Assembly: GCA_030613025.1 (NCBI GenBank)
Contig: JAUWMT010000017.1
Span: 1 to 50,867 of the forward strand
Direction of reading: 5' to 3'
Source: Candidatus Cloacimonadota bacterium
Lineage (GTDB): Bacteria > Cloacimonadota > Cloacimonadia > JGIOTU-2
DNA: 50,867 nucleotides
Below are positions 1 to 8,182 of the stretch, one piece after another. Every line of letters starts with the position of its first letter. Positions within the stretch are counted from its first letter, which is position 1. Both the position numbers and the translations under genes were made by a program. The notes under the pieces were generated by a model, which saw nothing but the letters and a program-made list of their open reading frames with translations, ran no database searches and had not been told where the DNA came from.

Positions 1-25
1 CGTTAAATGCGAAGCAAATTTAACT

Positions 26-117
26 GTTCCCACTTTGGGAACGCAATGTCTTATCGTCTTCCGTTACCAAGCCAGTCTTCATTGCATTACGTCTTGGTAG
101 ACAGGGGCTTGGTAACG
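26..117. repeat. REP-like hairpin cluster
   Basis: Two inverted repeats lie side by side. The first is a 7-bp stem at 26-32/36-42 with a 3-nt loop. The second is a perfect 12-bp stem, CGTTACCAAGCC at 62-73 and its complement at 106-117. The sequence at 29-47 is the exact reverse complement of 12352-12370, so the first hairpin belongs to a dispersed family. The loop of the second hairpin holds a cassette (72-105) that recurs at 33866-33895. No coding sequence is evident in 1-253 apart from these elements. Confidence 0.75.
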
Positions 118-253
118 AGAGTAGAAGTTGGTGGTTAATGAAACAAAAAAATGCATTAACCGTTTTATTTATTCCGTGAAATGGCTTTTATCTTTTTTAT
201 TTCATCGGGAACGGTTTCTCGGTTTATTAAATTTCCCTTTTTAGAAGTTTAGT

Positions 254-1078
254 ATGAAGAAATGTAAAATTGTCTTTACCGACCTTGACGGCACATTGTT
301 AAGGCACGATTATACTATAAGTGGCGAGGACCTTGCCGTTCTCAAAGAATTGGGTAAAAAGAAGATCGTTCGAGTTCTTGCTACAGGCAGATCACTTTAT
401 TCTCTGAGCAGAATATTTGAAGACGATTTTCCACATTTTGATTATATAATTTTTTCCTGCGGAGTGGGCATCATGAACTGGAACACAAAAGAAATTCTCT
501 GTTCGCATTTTCTTTCAAAGTATGAGATCAAGCGTGTTCGGAAAGTTCTTGAGCTTCACAATATTGATTATATGATCCACAAGCCCGTACCGGATAATCA
601 TAAGTTCCATTATCAGAAATTTGGTGCAGAGAATCACGATTTTGATCGTAGATTTTCATATTATAAAGATTGCGGATCGCGCATTCCGGAAGAAGGGATC
701 GCTCTAGAAAAAGCATCTCAGGTAATTGCTGTTATTCCGGAGGATGTTGAGATATATGAGATCGTAAGAAAGTTGTTGCCTGACCTGAAGGTTATAAGAA
801 CTACATCTCCGATTGACCATAAATCTCTTTGGATTGAGATATTCCCGAAAAATGTCTCAAAAGGGCATGCTGCGGAATGGTTATGTGCGCATCTCGATAT
901 CTCAAGAGAAGAAACTTTTGGCATTGGAAATGATTATAATGACATCGATCTGCTGGACTGGACTGCGCATAGTTATGTAGTGGAAAATGCTCCCGATGAA
1001 CTGAGAAATAGATTCAAGACCACGGCATCAAATCAGTGCAGTGGATTTTCAAAAGTGATAAGAGAGAGTTTTTTATAA
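254..1078 (+). CDS. Cof-type HAD-IIB family hydrolase
   Basis: A 274-residue HAD-superfamily phosphatase. Motif I is FTDLDGTLL near residues 8-16, with nucleophile D10 and general acid/base D12. Motif IV is GIGNDYNDIDLL near residue 225. The large insert between them fits the C2 cap of the Cof/IIB subfamily, whose members dephosphorylate sugar phosphates, nucleotides or pyridoxal phosphate. The substrate cannot be told from sequence. The length is normal for the family. No strong Shine-Dalgarno precedes the ATG, but the next in-frame ATG would remove motif I. The stop overlaps the ATG of a 27-codon ORF. Confidence 0.9.
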   Translation: MKKCKIVFTDLDGTLLRHDYTISGEDLAVLKELGKKKIVRVLATGRSLYSLSRIFEDDFPHFDYIIFSCGVGIMNWNTKEILCSHFLSKYEIKRVRKVLELHNIDYMIHKPVPDNHKFHYQKFGAENHDFDRRFSYYKDCGSRIPEEGIALEKASQVIAVIPEDVEIYEIVRKLLPDLKVIRTTSPIDHKSLWIEIFPKNVSKGHAAEWLCAHLDISREETFGIGNDYNDIDLLDWTAHSYVVENAPDELRNRFKTTASNQCSGFSKVIRESFL

Positions 1079-1161
1079 TGAAAGACAGTAAAGAACAAAA
1101 TGAGCGAGCAAAAGAACTTGAAGTGTTGGAAGAGCACAATTCTGAAAACCATTGGAAGTGA
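1078..1161 (+). CDS. possible small charged peptide
   Basis: A 27-codon ORF starts on an ATG that overlaps the upstream stop codon (taATG), the arrangement used for translational coupling. The product (MKDSKEQNERAKELEVLEE, then eight more residues) is rich in Lys and Glu and would form an amphipathic helix. There is no independent ribosome binding site and no family match that I recognise. It could be a chance ORF in the 130-bp gap before the next gene. Confidence 0.25.
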   Translation: MKDSKEQNERAKELEVLEEHNSENHWK

Positions 1162-1209
1162 CGCATGAACATGGCCAAAGCAAAAAGACTTATTTTATAA
1201 AGGTTTAGT

Positions 1210-3681
1210 ATGAAGAAAATCATAGTAATTTTTATCCTGACTTGCATTGCATTTACTCTTAATGCAGAAGTTTTGAAAGATACAGAGATCGAGCTGATGG
1301 AAACGCTTCTTCAGCAAAACGATATGTCTCTTCAATCTTTGAATTTTTTGAAAGACTGGGCGAGGGATACGAAATTCAAGCTTCCGATTGTCGTAGAGAT
1401 TCTCAATAATCCGCTCCAATTCCCAAAATTTGTGGATCAAACTGAAGCTCTTTGCGAGGAGCATGATCCGTCTGAAATGATCTGCGAGTATGCAGATATC
1501 CTGTTTCAGGCAAAATGGATCGACTCTTTTGATGAAACCGTTTTTAAAGAATATTTCTCTCAAAACGTAAAAACTTCGAAGGATATTTTCAGATATGTCG
1601 AATATGTGTGGGAATTTGTAGATCATTTTTATCAGAAAGCATGGCAGCAATTATCTCAGGAAGATAAAGATATGCTTCAGTATCTCTCTTATTCACTCTG
1701 GGAGGAATCGGAAGATTCACTTCGTTACGATGAGTTTTATCAACTCCAAGGAATAACTGTGTATGACACTCTGAGCATTGAAGACGATGTAATTCCTGTC
1801 ATTGAAAAAATTGATTTTGCTTCATTGATGTATGCGGCAAATATCTCACAAAAGGGCTTTGATATACTTCAACAGAATTTGCCGCTCATTGGTTTTCGGA
1901 ATGATAAAAAATTGATACAGGATTCTCATTTTGGTTTGATGTGTATTGGCAGCCCCCGGGCGGACAGATATGATAAACAATTTTCTTTTATTCTTGATCC
2001 TTCCGGAAATGATATGTATGCAGCTCCGATAAAGACCGACTGGGAGCATCCTTTTTACTGGATTGTCGATATGCAGGGAGATGACACCTATCGGAATGAT
2101 ATGATCGGAAATCTGTTCCACGTTTTTGCAGGCATAGGAATTTTCTGTGATATGATGGGTGATGATGTGTATGCGGGAGATGACTACACACTTAGTTCTT
2201 TTTTGGGCTATCTTCTTGCCTATGATATGGATGGAAATGATATTTATAATGGTGGCTTGAACAGCATAGCAGCAGCGACCTTCGGCTTGAATCTGCTTAT
2301 TGATGAAAAGGGTTGTGATCACTATTCCACAACTGAGCTTGGAGAAGGATTTGCAGGTCCGCTCGCAGCAGGATTTCTCATTGATACTGATGGAAGCGAT
2401 ATGTATTATGCAGGCGGGAAGTATCTGCACGTTCCCCTTGCACCATTTGATCATCGGGCGCTATCGCAGGGCTTCGGTTTTGGGGTACGCCCTTATCTTG
2501 GAGGTGGCATAGGAGTGCTGTATGACGAAACAGGAAATGATGTCTACCAGGGAGGTGTGTACAGTCAGGCGGTGGCGTATTGGTATGCACTTGGCATCAT
2601 CATAGATAAAACGGGCAACGATTTTTATATTGCGGTGTATTATCCGCAGGGAAGCGGCATCCATCTTGCAGGCGGATTTCTGTATGATGAAGAGGGCGAG
2701 GATCATTACTATTCGAAGCACGGACCGGGTCAGGGAGCAGCACACGATTATGCGGTTGGGTACCTGATCGACAGAAAAGGAAATGATATTTATTCAGTTG
2801 AAGGTGGGAACGGATTGGGATTGACTAATTCCGTTGCTTTTTTTCTCGATGCTTCCGGAAATGACAGATACGAAAGGAATGTTTCCAGCAACTACGGCTA
2901 TGCTAATACTGCTCGAAATACCGGAAGTATAGGCATTTTCCTTGATACCGGAGGAACGGATATATACCCAATTTCGTCAGACACAAGCGGGTATCATGAA
3001 AAATATAAGAATGATACGAAGTGGTCTTACGGCACTTATGGCGTTGGATGGGATACGCTCATGATTTTCGAGGAGAAACCTGCGATGGAAGAGAAAGCAG
3101 AGGAAGATGCTGCAACGGTGGATTCCCTTGCTTCAATAAAAGAGATATTCTCCATTGCTTCGGAATGGGGCGTGGGAAGCAGCACGAAACGGGTGGCAAA
3201 AGCTGCTGAAATTCTGTTGAAAAGAGATGCTGAATCATCGGAATATATCTTCGAGAACAAGCTTGATACAAAAGGTTCGCTGGAATACAGGGCAATATTG
3301 AATTTTGCAAAAAAATCTGCCGAGTTTGGCTTATATCTTCCACGTGCTCTTGCCAATGAGGATAGTATTGTTGTGAAGAATGCACTCGCACTGATCGGAG
3401 AAATTCGAGATTCGAGTCTTATCGATACTCTGTCACTAATGCTGGATCAGAAAAAGTATGTGCCCAGTGTACTTTCTTCCCTTGGAAAAATGAAAACGGA
3501 CAGTGCAGTTCAGCTCCTTGAGAATTACATGAACTCACCTTCGGAGCGTATAAGGGTTATTGTTGCACGAGGATTTCTGCTCACAGATACACCACGAAGT
3601 ATAGACCTTCTCCAGCAGATGAAGGATGACTCCTCCTTTTTGATCAGGACGATGTATAAGTTAAAGAATAGCAAATTATAA
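1210..3681 (+). CDS. exported D-x-x-G-x-D-x-Y repeat protein with HEAT-like C-terminus
   Basis: An 823-residue protein with a Sec signal peptide (residues 1 to about 19, cleavage after LNA). Residues 20-250 are mostly helical and acidic. Residues 261-586 carry twelve copies of a ten-residue motif, hydrophobic-x-D-x-x-G-x-D-x-Y, for example ILDPSGNDMY, AYDMDGNDIY and LIDRKGNDIY. Starts are near 261, 285, 312, 337, 363, 390, 437, 464, 491, 519, 546 and 577. The spacing of about 27 residues suggests a beta-solenoid or stacked hairpins, and the Asp/Asn-Gly clusters could bind calcium (inference). Residues 640-823 look like HEAT-type helical repeats. No lipobox or T9SS domain is visible, so it is probably periplasmic or secreted. 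Function unknown. Confidence 0.8.
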   Translation: MKKIIVIFILTCIAFTLNAEVLKDTEIELMETLLQQNDMSLQSLNFLKDWARDTKFKLPIVVEILNNPLQFPKFVDQTEALCEEHDPSEMICEYADILFQAKWIDSFDETVFKEYFSQNVKTSKDIFRYVEYVWEFVDHFYQKAWQQLSQEDKDMLQYLSYSLWEESEDSLRYDEFYQLQGITVYDTLSIEDDVIPVIEKIDFASLMYAANISQKGFDILQQNLPLIGFRNDKKLIQDSHFGLMCIGSPRADRYDKQFSFILDPSGNDMYAAPIKTDWEHPFYWIVDMQGDDTYRNDMIGNLFHVFAGIGIFCDMMGDDVYAGDDYTLSSFLGYLLAYDMDGNDIYNGGLNSIAAATFGLNLLIDEKGCDHYSTTELGEGFAGPLAAGFLIDTDGSDMYYAGGKYLHVPLAPFDHRALSQGFGFGVRPYLGGGIGVLYDETGNDVYQGGVYSQAVAYWYALGIIIDKTGNDFYIAVYYPQGSGIHLAGGFLYDEEGEDHYYSKHGPGQGAAHDYAVGYLIDRKGNDIYSVEGGNGLGLTNSVAFFLDASGNDRYERNVSSNYGYANTARNTGSIGIFLDTGGTDIYPISSDTSGYHEKYKNDTKWSYGTYGVGWDTLMIFEEKPAMEEKAEEDAATVDSLASIKEIFSIASEWGVGSSTKRVAKAAEILLKRDAESSEYIFENKLDTKGSLEYRAILNFAKKSAEFGLYLPRALANEDSIVVKNALALIGEIRDSSLIDTLSLMLDQKKYVPSVLSSLGKMKTDSAVQLLENYMNSPSERIRVIVARGFLLTDTPRSIDLLQQMKDDSSFLIRTMYKLKNSKL

Positions 3682-3688
3682 TCTAATA

Positions 3689-3871
3689 ATAAGTCAATTG
3701 TGAAATGACGTAAATTGAATTTTAACAAAGTTTGAAACCTCATCCCCCAGTGAAATATTCAGCAAGCTGATTTCACGGGGTAAACTAACCTTCTCCTATT
3801 TGAGGAGAAGGCAATATTAAGGAATGTCAAAATTCAATTACCGCTTCCAATCTAAGCTTGACTTGACACTA
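3689..3871. repeat. dispersed MITE-like repeat, copy 1
   Basis: This 183-bp stretch matches 50578-50719 with only a few substitutions, apart from a 40-bp insertion after position 3744. The element has internal inverted repeats: AATTGAATTTT near its left end is complementary to AAAATTCAATT near its right end, and CCTTCTCCT/AGGAGAAGG forms a 9-bp hairpin. The extra 40 bp in this copy is itself an imperfect palindrome (CCCAGTGAAAT ... ATTTCACGGGG). There is no coding capacity. Confidence 0.85.
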
Positions 3872-4205
3872 ATATTCACCACAGAGAGCGCAGAGAAGAA
3901 TATTAACCCGACTCATCTTTGTAAGCTGAGTCGTTTATTGTAGAATCACGAGTCGGTCACAGGGGGAACGACTCGGGATGAAAAAAGATGGTTTTATTAT
4001 ACTTGATAAATGAAATAAGAGAGATTCTTCATTTTCAATTTTCTATTTTTAATTTTTCATTTTATATTATCAGCGTCCATCAGCAACATCTGTGAAAAAC
4101 TTGTTCGCCCACTGGCGAATCTGCGTTCTATTAATTAATATTGTATTTACTTAGTGTATTTTAGAGACTTTGTGTCTTCGTGGCTATAAGTTTAATATTA
4201 AAAAA
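3872..4205. repeat. repeat-rich spacer
   Basis: No gene is visible. At 3877-3898 there is a CACCACAGAGAGCGCAGAGA-type sequence that recurs at 11439-11470 and around 33847-33907. A hairpin with arms CGACTCA/TGAGTCG lies at about 3909-3933. A 6-bp hairpin TTCGCC/GGCGAA at 4104-4119 resembles the 20-bp palindrome at 7106-7125. The remainder is AT-rich, unassigned sequence. Confidence 0.55.
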
Positions 4206-4282
4206 TGGTACCCCGGAGAGGATTCGAACCTCCGGCCAACGGTTTAGGAAACCGCTGCTCTATCCATCTGAGCTACCGGGGC
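4206..4282 (-). tRNA. tRNA-Arg(CCT)
   Basis: The reverse complement folds as a complete tRNA. The acceptor stem is GCCCCGG/CCGGGGT, the D-arm starts TAGCTCAGATGG, the anticodon loop is TTCCTAA (anticodon CCT, reading AGG) and the T-arm contains GGTTCGAATCC. The 3' CCA is encoded at 4208-4206. It lies 21 bp downstream of the biotin ligase gene on the same strand and is followed by a run of T. Confidence 0.96.
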
Positions 4283-4303
4283 ATGTGTGTACAAACAGAA
4301 AAC

Positions 4304-5029
4304 CTACTCTACAATGTCAATCTTATCAGCCGATAGGATGTTCTGCAAACCGGTCGCCGTTTCGAGCTTCAGCGCACCATCTTCAGTGACGGCTTTGACA
4401 ATTCCCTCAATTTGATTCTCACCTGAATAAACGAGCACTCTTTTATATGCAAGGTAATGATGATTATTGAAATATTCAACAAAATGAGAAAATCCTTTTT
4501 CATTAAACAGGTAAAAATCCCTTTCGAAGGATTTCAAGATTATTTTCAGGAGTTTTTTCAAAGAGATTTTCTGTCCTGTTTCAATAAGAAGCGAGGTCGC
4601 AATCTCTTTGAGATGATCGGGAATTTTTTCGATATTACAGTCTATGCCAATACCGATCACTGTGCCGTTTTTATTGGATGAAGTAAGTATTCCGCCAAGT
4701 TTTTTCCCATTTGAAAATATATCATTTGGCCACTTGATCGAGAAAGTGAGTTCCTGAAAAATCGAGCTAAGAACCTTGTGAATGACCACTCCTGTAAAAA
4801 GTGTTATGGGTGGAGGAAAAATTTGATCGGGAAATGAAAGAGTGAAATACAGCCCCCCGACCGGCGAATACCAGTTTCTCTCAAGTCTTCCCTTCCCGTT
4901 TGTTTGCTCCCCAGCGCAAATAACAAAGTTACTTTGGAAGGTAGTATCTTCCAAATATTGGTGTGCCAGCGCATTTGTTGATTCTATTTTTTTATAGAAT
5001 TTTATAACAGGAAAGAGCTCGATTTTCAT
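4304..5029 (-). CDS. birA: biotin--[acetyl-CoA-carboxylase] ligase
   Basis: Biotin protein ligase, which makes biotinyl-AMP and transfers biotin to the lysine of a BCCP domain. Visible motifs are the biotin/ATP loop GKGRLERNWYSPVGGLYFT and IKWPNDI followed by KKLGGIL. The C-terminal part matches the small SH3-like domain of BirA. There is no N-terminal winged helix, so it should be an enzyme only and not the biotin-operon repressor. The ORF is open up to 5077, but MKIELFPVIKFYKKIESTN at 5029 matches the usual family N-terminus and is preferred. It is divergent from the GtrA gene and upstream of tRNA-Arg. Confidence 0.92.
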   Translation of the reverse strand: MKIELFPVIKFYKKIESTNALAHQYLEDTTFQSNFVICAGEQTNGKGRLERNWYSPVGGLYFTLSFPDQIFPPPITLFTGVVIHKVLSSIFQELTFSIKWPNDIFSNGKKLGGILTSSNKNGTVIGIGIDCNIEKIPDHLKEIATSLLIETGQKISLKKLLKIILKSFERDFYLFNEKGFSHFVEYFNNHHYLAYKRVLVYSGENQIEGIVKAVTEDGALKLETATGLQNILSADKIDIVE

Positions 5030-5099
5030 GGCACATTTATTACATGTTATTCTTTTCTGGACAAGAAAAATCTGCATCGTGCTTTAAGAAACCATAACT

Positions 5100-5534
5100 A
5101 TGGCAGATTCATTTGTTCAAAGATTGTTCAGAAATCATTTCAAGCGATTTGTAAAATTCGGCATCGTGGGCGGAAGCGGCACAGTTGTGAACCTTGGTGT
5201 GCAGTATCTTCTCACTCTTGCAGGGTTGCATTATATTTTTGCCGGAGTAGTCGCTACGGAAATTTCGATCATCAATAATTTCCTGCTCAATAATTTCTGG
5301 ACATGGCGGGATAATCCTGCTAAGACAAAACGCAGCTTTATAGCACGGCTTCTCAAATATAACTCTTCCATGATCGTTACAGGCATTGCCCAGAACCTGA
5401 TGATGATCTTCCTTACCGAGTTGTTTAAAATCAACGATCTGATATCCAAATTCATTGCGATCGTTATCATTACTTTTGTGAATTATATAATACACTATTT
5501 CTGGACATTCAAAGGTGAACCAGATGAAAAATAG
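5100..5534 (+). CDS. GtrA family membrane protein
   Basis: A 144-residue protein with four predicted membrane helices and the GtrA-like signature: a basic N-terminus, FVKFGIVGGSGTVVNLGVQY, then NNFLLNNFWTWRD and a final YIIHYFWTFK. Family members are thought to help move polyprenyl-linked sugars across the inner membrane or to anchor glycosyltransferases. The next gene, an integral membrane glycosyltransferase, starts 11 bp before this stop, so the two are probably made together and act on the same lipid-linked glycan. The sugar is unknown. Confidence 0.9.
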   Translation: MADSFVQRLFRNHFKRFVKFGIVGGSGTVVNLGVQYLLTLAGLHYIFAGVVATEISIINNFLLNNFWTWRDNPAKTKRSFIARLLKYNSSMIVTGIAQNLMMIFLTELFKINDLISKFIAIVIITFVNYIIHYFWTFKGEPDEK

Positions 5535-6969
5535 ATTGAGTTACGACGAGAAAGCGTTCATTCTTGTCGGTGCACTGACTATCTTCAAGCTTATCTACAC
5601 GATCGGGCTTAATGTCATTCCCGATGAAGCATATTACTATCTCTGGGGTAAGAATCTTGCACTTTCATATTTTGATCATCCTCCTATGATCGGATGGATC
5701 TTCGGCTTCCTGTCATTATTTTTCCGAAGCGCTGAATTTGTAGTGCATCTGCAGCCGATCCTTCTTGGAGCTGGCACCTCTTTGTATGCTTATTATCTCG
5801 GCAAAGAAATGTTCAACGAGAAGATAGGATTTACTTTTTTGGTGATGAGCAATATGACACTGCTCCTTTTTGCAGGGACCATCATTGCCACACCGGACAC
5901 GCCTATGATATTCTTCCTGATCGCGGGCATCTTTCATTTTCACAGAGCGTACAGAAATGGAAAATGGCTTCAATGGATACTTGCAGGAATATTTTTCGGA
6001 TGTGCTTTGCTCTCAAAATACGTGGCGGTTTTGATCTTCCCTGCAATTTTACTTTTCTTGATATTCACACGCGAACGTACGTGGTTGAAGAGCATTAAAC
6101 CCTATATTACATTGGTGATTTCCTTTATTGTATTTCTCCCTGTGGTGATCTGGAATGCACAGCATGAGTGGCTCTCATTCTCATTTCAGTTACAGCATGG
6201 AATTGGTGGCAGCTTTCCAAACTGGCAAAAATTCGGAGACTTTCTCGGAGGGCAGGCAGGAATATTGGGTCCGCTTTTATTTGTCATTTTTGTTATTGCG
6301 ATGATAAAAATTATTGTTGAATGGAAGTATCATTCAAAAGAAGTAAAACTACTTTTCTTTATGGCGCTGGTGTTTTTTGGTTTTTTCCTTATCTCGTCCA
6401 TGCAGAAGAAGGTGGAAGCGAACTGGGCTGCCTTTGCATACATTCCGGGAATGCTGCTCATTACCTATCTGTATTTGCAGGACTTGCAGATGCGCACGGG
6501 CTGGAGGATCACCTGGGTCATAAACTGGTTTCTGCTTATCATTATACTTCTAATTGTGCTGGTTCAGGTCTATGTGCCGATTTTCCCGATTAAGTATGAT
6601 CCCACTGACCAATTTTACGGCTGGAAGCAACTTGGACAGGATGCTGCGCTTATTATTGGTGATTATCCCGATTTGATCCCTGCAGCAAACCGGCACCAGA
6701 TCGCAAGCGAGCTTATTATATATTCCAAACACGATTTTGTATGCTTTGATCTCGGAAATCGAATTCATCAATTTACTTTGTGGAGACATGATGAGGAATT
6801 ACTTGGTAAAGATTTTCTGCTTTTTGATAAGTCAAAGAGATTGAGTAAGGCGATTATTAACAGTTTTAAAAATATTGAATATATAACTTCAATACCGCGT
6901 TTTCGTGGAATGAAATTATTGCAAGTAGTGATGGTATATAGAGCTGAGAATTTTCTGGGGGAGAAGTAG
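5524..6969 (+). CDS. GT39-type (ArnT/PMT-like) membrane glycosyltransferase
   Basis: A 481-residue integral membrane protein with ten or more hydrophobic helices. Near the N-terminus is PDEAYYYLWGKNLALSYFDHPP, quoted here only in part: the Asp-Glu pair followed by Tyr-Tyr and the later DHPP are hallmarks of the PMT_2/ArnT family, whose acidic loop residue is catalytic. Such enzymes transfer a sugar from a polyprenyl phosphate to lipid A, protein or glycan outside the inner membrane. ATG at 5524 is preferred over the GTG at 5515 because AAAGGTG lies just upstream. It overlaps the GtrA gene by 11 bp. The acceptor is unknown. Confidence 0.88.
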   Translation: MKNRLSYDEKAFILVGALTIFKLIYTIGLNVIPDEAYYYLWGKNLALSYFDHPPMIGWIFGFLSLFFRSAEFVVHLQPILLGAGTSLYAYYLGKEMFNEKIGFTFLVMSNMTLLLFAGTIIATPDTPMIFFLIAGIFHFHRAYRNGKWLQWILAGIFFGCALLSKYVAVLIFPAILLFLIFTRERTWLKSIKPYITLVISFIVFLPVVIWNAQHEWLSFSFQLQHGIGGSFPNWQKFGDFLGGQAGILGPLLFVIFVIAMIKIIVEWKYHSKEVKLLFFMALVFFGFFLISSMQKKVEANWAAFAYIPGMLLITYLYLQDLQMRTGWRITWVINWFLLIIILLIVLVQVYVPIFPIKYDPTDQFYGWKQLGQDAALIIGDYPDLIPAANRHQIASELIIYSKHDFVCFDLGNRIHQFTLWRHDEELLGKDFLLFDKSKRLSKAIINSFKNIEYITSIPRFRGMKLLQVVMVYRAENFLGEK

Positions 6970-7401
6970 CAGATCGAAGAACGATCCGCCTTCATTGCAC
7001 TACGGCGTGATAAAGAAGCGTGGAGCGAACCAACTTTTCAGACTTTCTTGAGCAGTCAAGGACCATTCCATGACTGTACTAAACGGTGCAGGGTGAACCT
7101 GCACCTATCCGCCAGCTGGCGGATAACGACGGGTTTATCCCATCGGGGAGGAAACAAACAATTTGACAAAGATAAAAGGAAATGAAATAAACGATTTTAA
7201 AATTGAGAAGAATGCTGTTTTTACTATTGAAATTGGGCGGAAAGAGACGTGGATTTAATTTAAAATGTTAATTTTATTTAGATTAGGAATTATTGGTGTT
7301 AATAATTAATGATTTTAGAAAATATGAGTTGTTAAAAGTATAATAATGTATGTTTGCTATTTCACCTCCAGATATTATCAATAAAAAAAAGTGAATTAAA
7401 T
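6970..7401. repeat. 432-bp spacer with stacked palindromes
   Basis: No gene is evident. In order: a sequence at 6984-7007 sharing the core CTTCATTGCACTACG with the cassette at 72-105; a perfect 7-bp hairpin at 7086-7104 (GTGCAGG, 5-nt loop, CCTGCAC); a perfect 20-bp palindrome at 7106-7125 (TATCCGCCAG and its complement); and GACGGGTTTATCC at 7128-7140, repeated exactly at 11314-11326. From about 7190 the DNA becomes very AT-rich and shows nothing recognisable. Confidence 0.7.
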
Positions 7402-8169
7402 ATGAAAAAATATAGAATACCCTTACCGGGAAGAAAATGCTCTTATTTAATAGGAGAATCAGAAGATGTTGAATATGTTAATCCGATTGATAACTATAAA
7501 GATTTATTTTTTAATTTTAAAACGTTTATTTATAAAGAAATAATTTTAAAAATTCATACTTTTAACTCTGAGATTTTTATTGATAATTATGTAAGAAAAA
7601 GGATAGAAACAGAATGGGAAAAAAGGTTTAATGAATTAATAAATACAGCGTTTCCAAATGAACTTATGACAGTTTTAAAAGCAGATACTAAAGAACAGCA
7701 AGGTAGTGCTTTAAAAAATATCTCATTAACAGGTGATGAATTTATAGCATTTACTTTTAAAGCTTGGGAAAATTTCGGTTACAGTTTCAGTCAATATTCT
7801 GCTTTCCATCATCATAAAGGTGTTGATTTAAACAATCTTCCTAAATTCATTGAGCTTGATAATGATGGAACAGTATTAACCGTAGGTAAAACAACATTAT
7901 CTGAGGGTGAGCAAAAACAAGTAGTTAAACATAGAAAAGTAATTATTTCCAAAATACTTGATCTAAAAGATTCTTGGCATTGCTTCTTTTGGACATATAA
8001 AAGCTTGGGAGGTGAAGAAAGATATAAATGTGGTCAATCCCACATACATTATATTTCTGATAGATGGGGTATTCCTAGAGATAATGTTTTGGAGCAACTA
8101 AGAAGTCCAAAATACAGCTTACCATCTTTACCTCATATTGATTTTTACACTTATAGAAATCCAAAATAA
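7402..8169 (+). CDS. hypothetical protein, AT-rich
   Basis: A protein of 255 residues from the ATG at 7402; the frame is open from 7354. I do not recognise it. It is soluble, with no signal peptide or membrane segment. It has aromatic- and lysine-rich sequence, a His cluster (SAFHHHKGVD) near residue 145 and a C-terminal segment KCGQSHIHYISDRWGIPRD containing Cys and two close His. Codons are much more AT-rich than in the housekeeping genes, suggesting recent acquisition. It ends 13 bp before the serpin start, so the two may be cotranscribed. The start is uncertain because neither candidate has a good ribosome binding site. Confidence 0.6.
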   Translation: MKKYRIPLPGRKCSYLIGESEDVEYVNPIDNYKDLFFNFKTFIYKEIILKIHTFNSEIFIDNYVRKRIETEWEKRFNELINTAFPNELMTVLKADTKEQQGSALKNISLTGDEFIAFTFKAWENFGYSFSQYSAFHHHKGVDLNNLPKFIELDNDGTVLTVGKTTLSEGEQKQVVKHRKVIISKILDLKDSWHCFFWTYKSLGGEERYKCGQSHIHYISDRWGIPRDNVLEQLRSPKYSLPSLPHIDFYTYRNPK

Positions 8170-8182
8170 TATTAGGAGAAAA

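Noticed and set aside
1846-2454. 202-codon minus-strand frame inside the repeat protein gene
   Set aside because: It is opposite the twelve-repeat region, rich in Ile/His codons produced by the complement of the repeat motif, and has no ribosome binding site.
3689-3871. CRISPR array
   Set aside because: The repeats in the spacers are not regularly spaced units with variable spacers; they are dispersed palindromic elements.
4180-4389. Open frame crossing the tRNA on the plus strand
   Set aside because: It is the familiar translation of a tRNA complement (GTPERIRTSG...); the tRNA-Arg explains the sequence.
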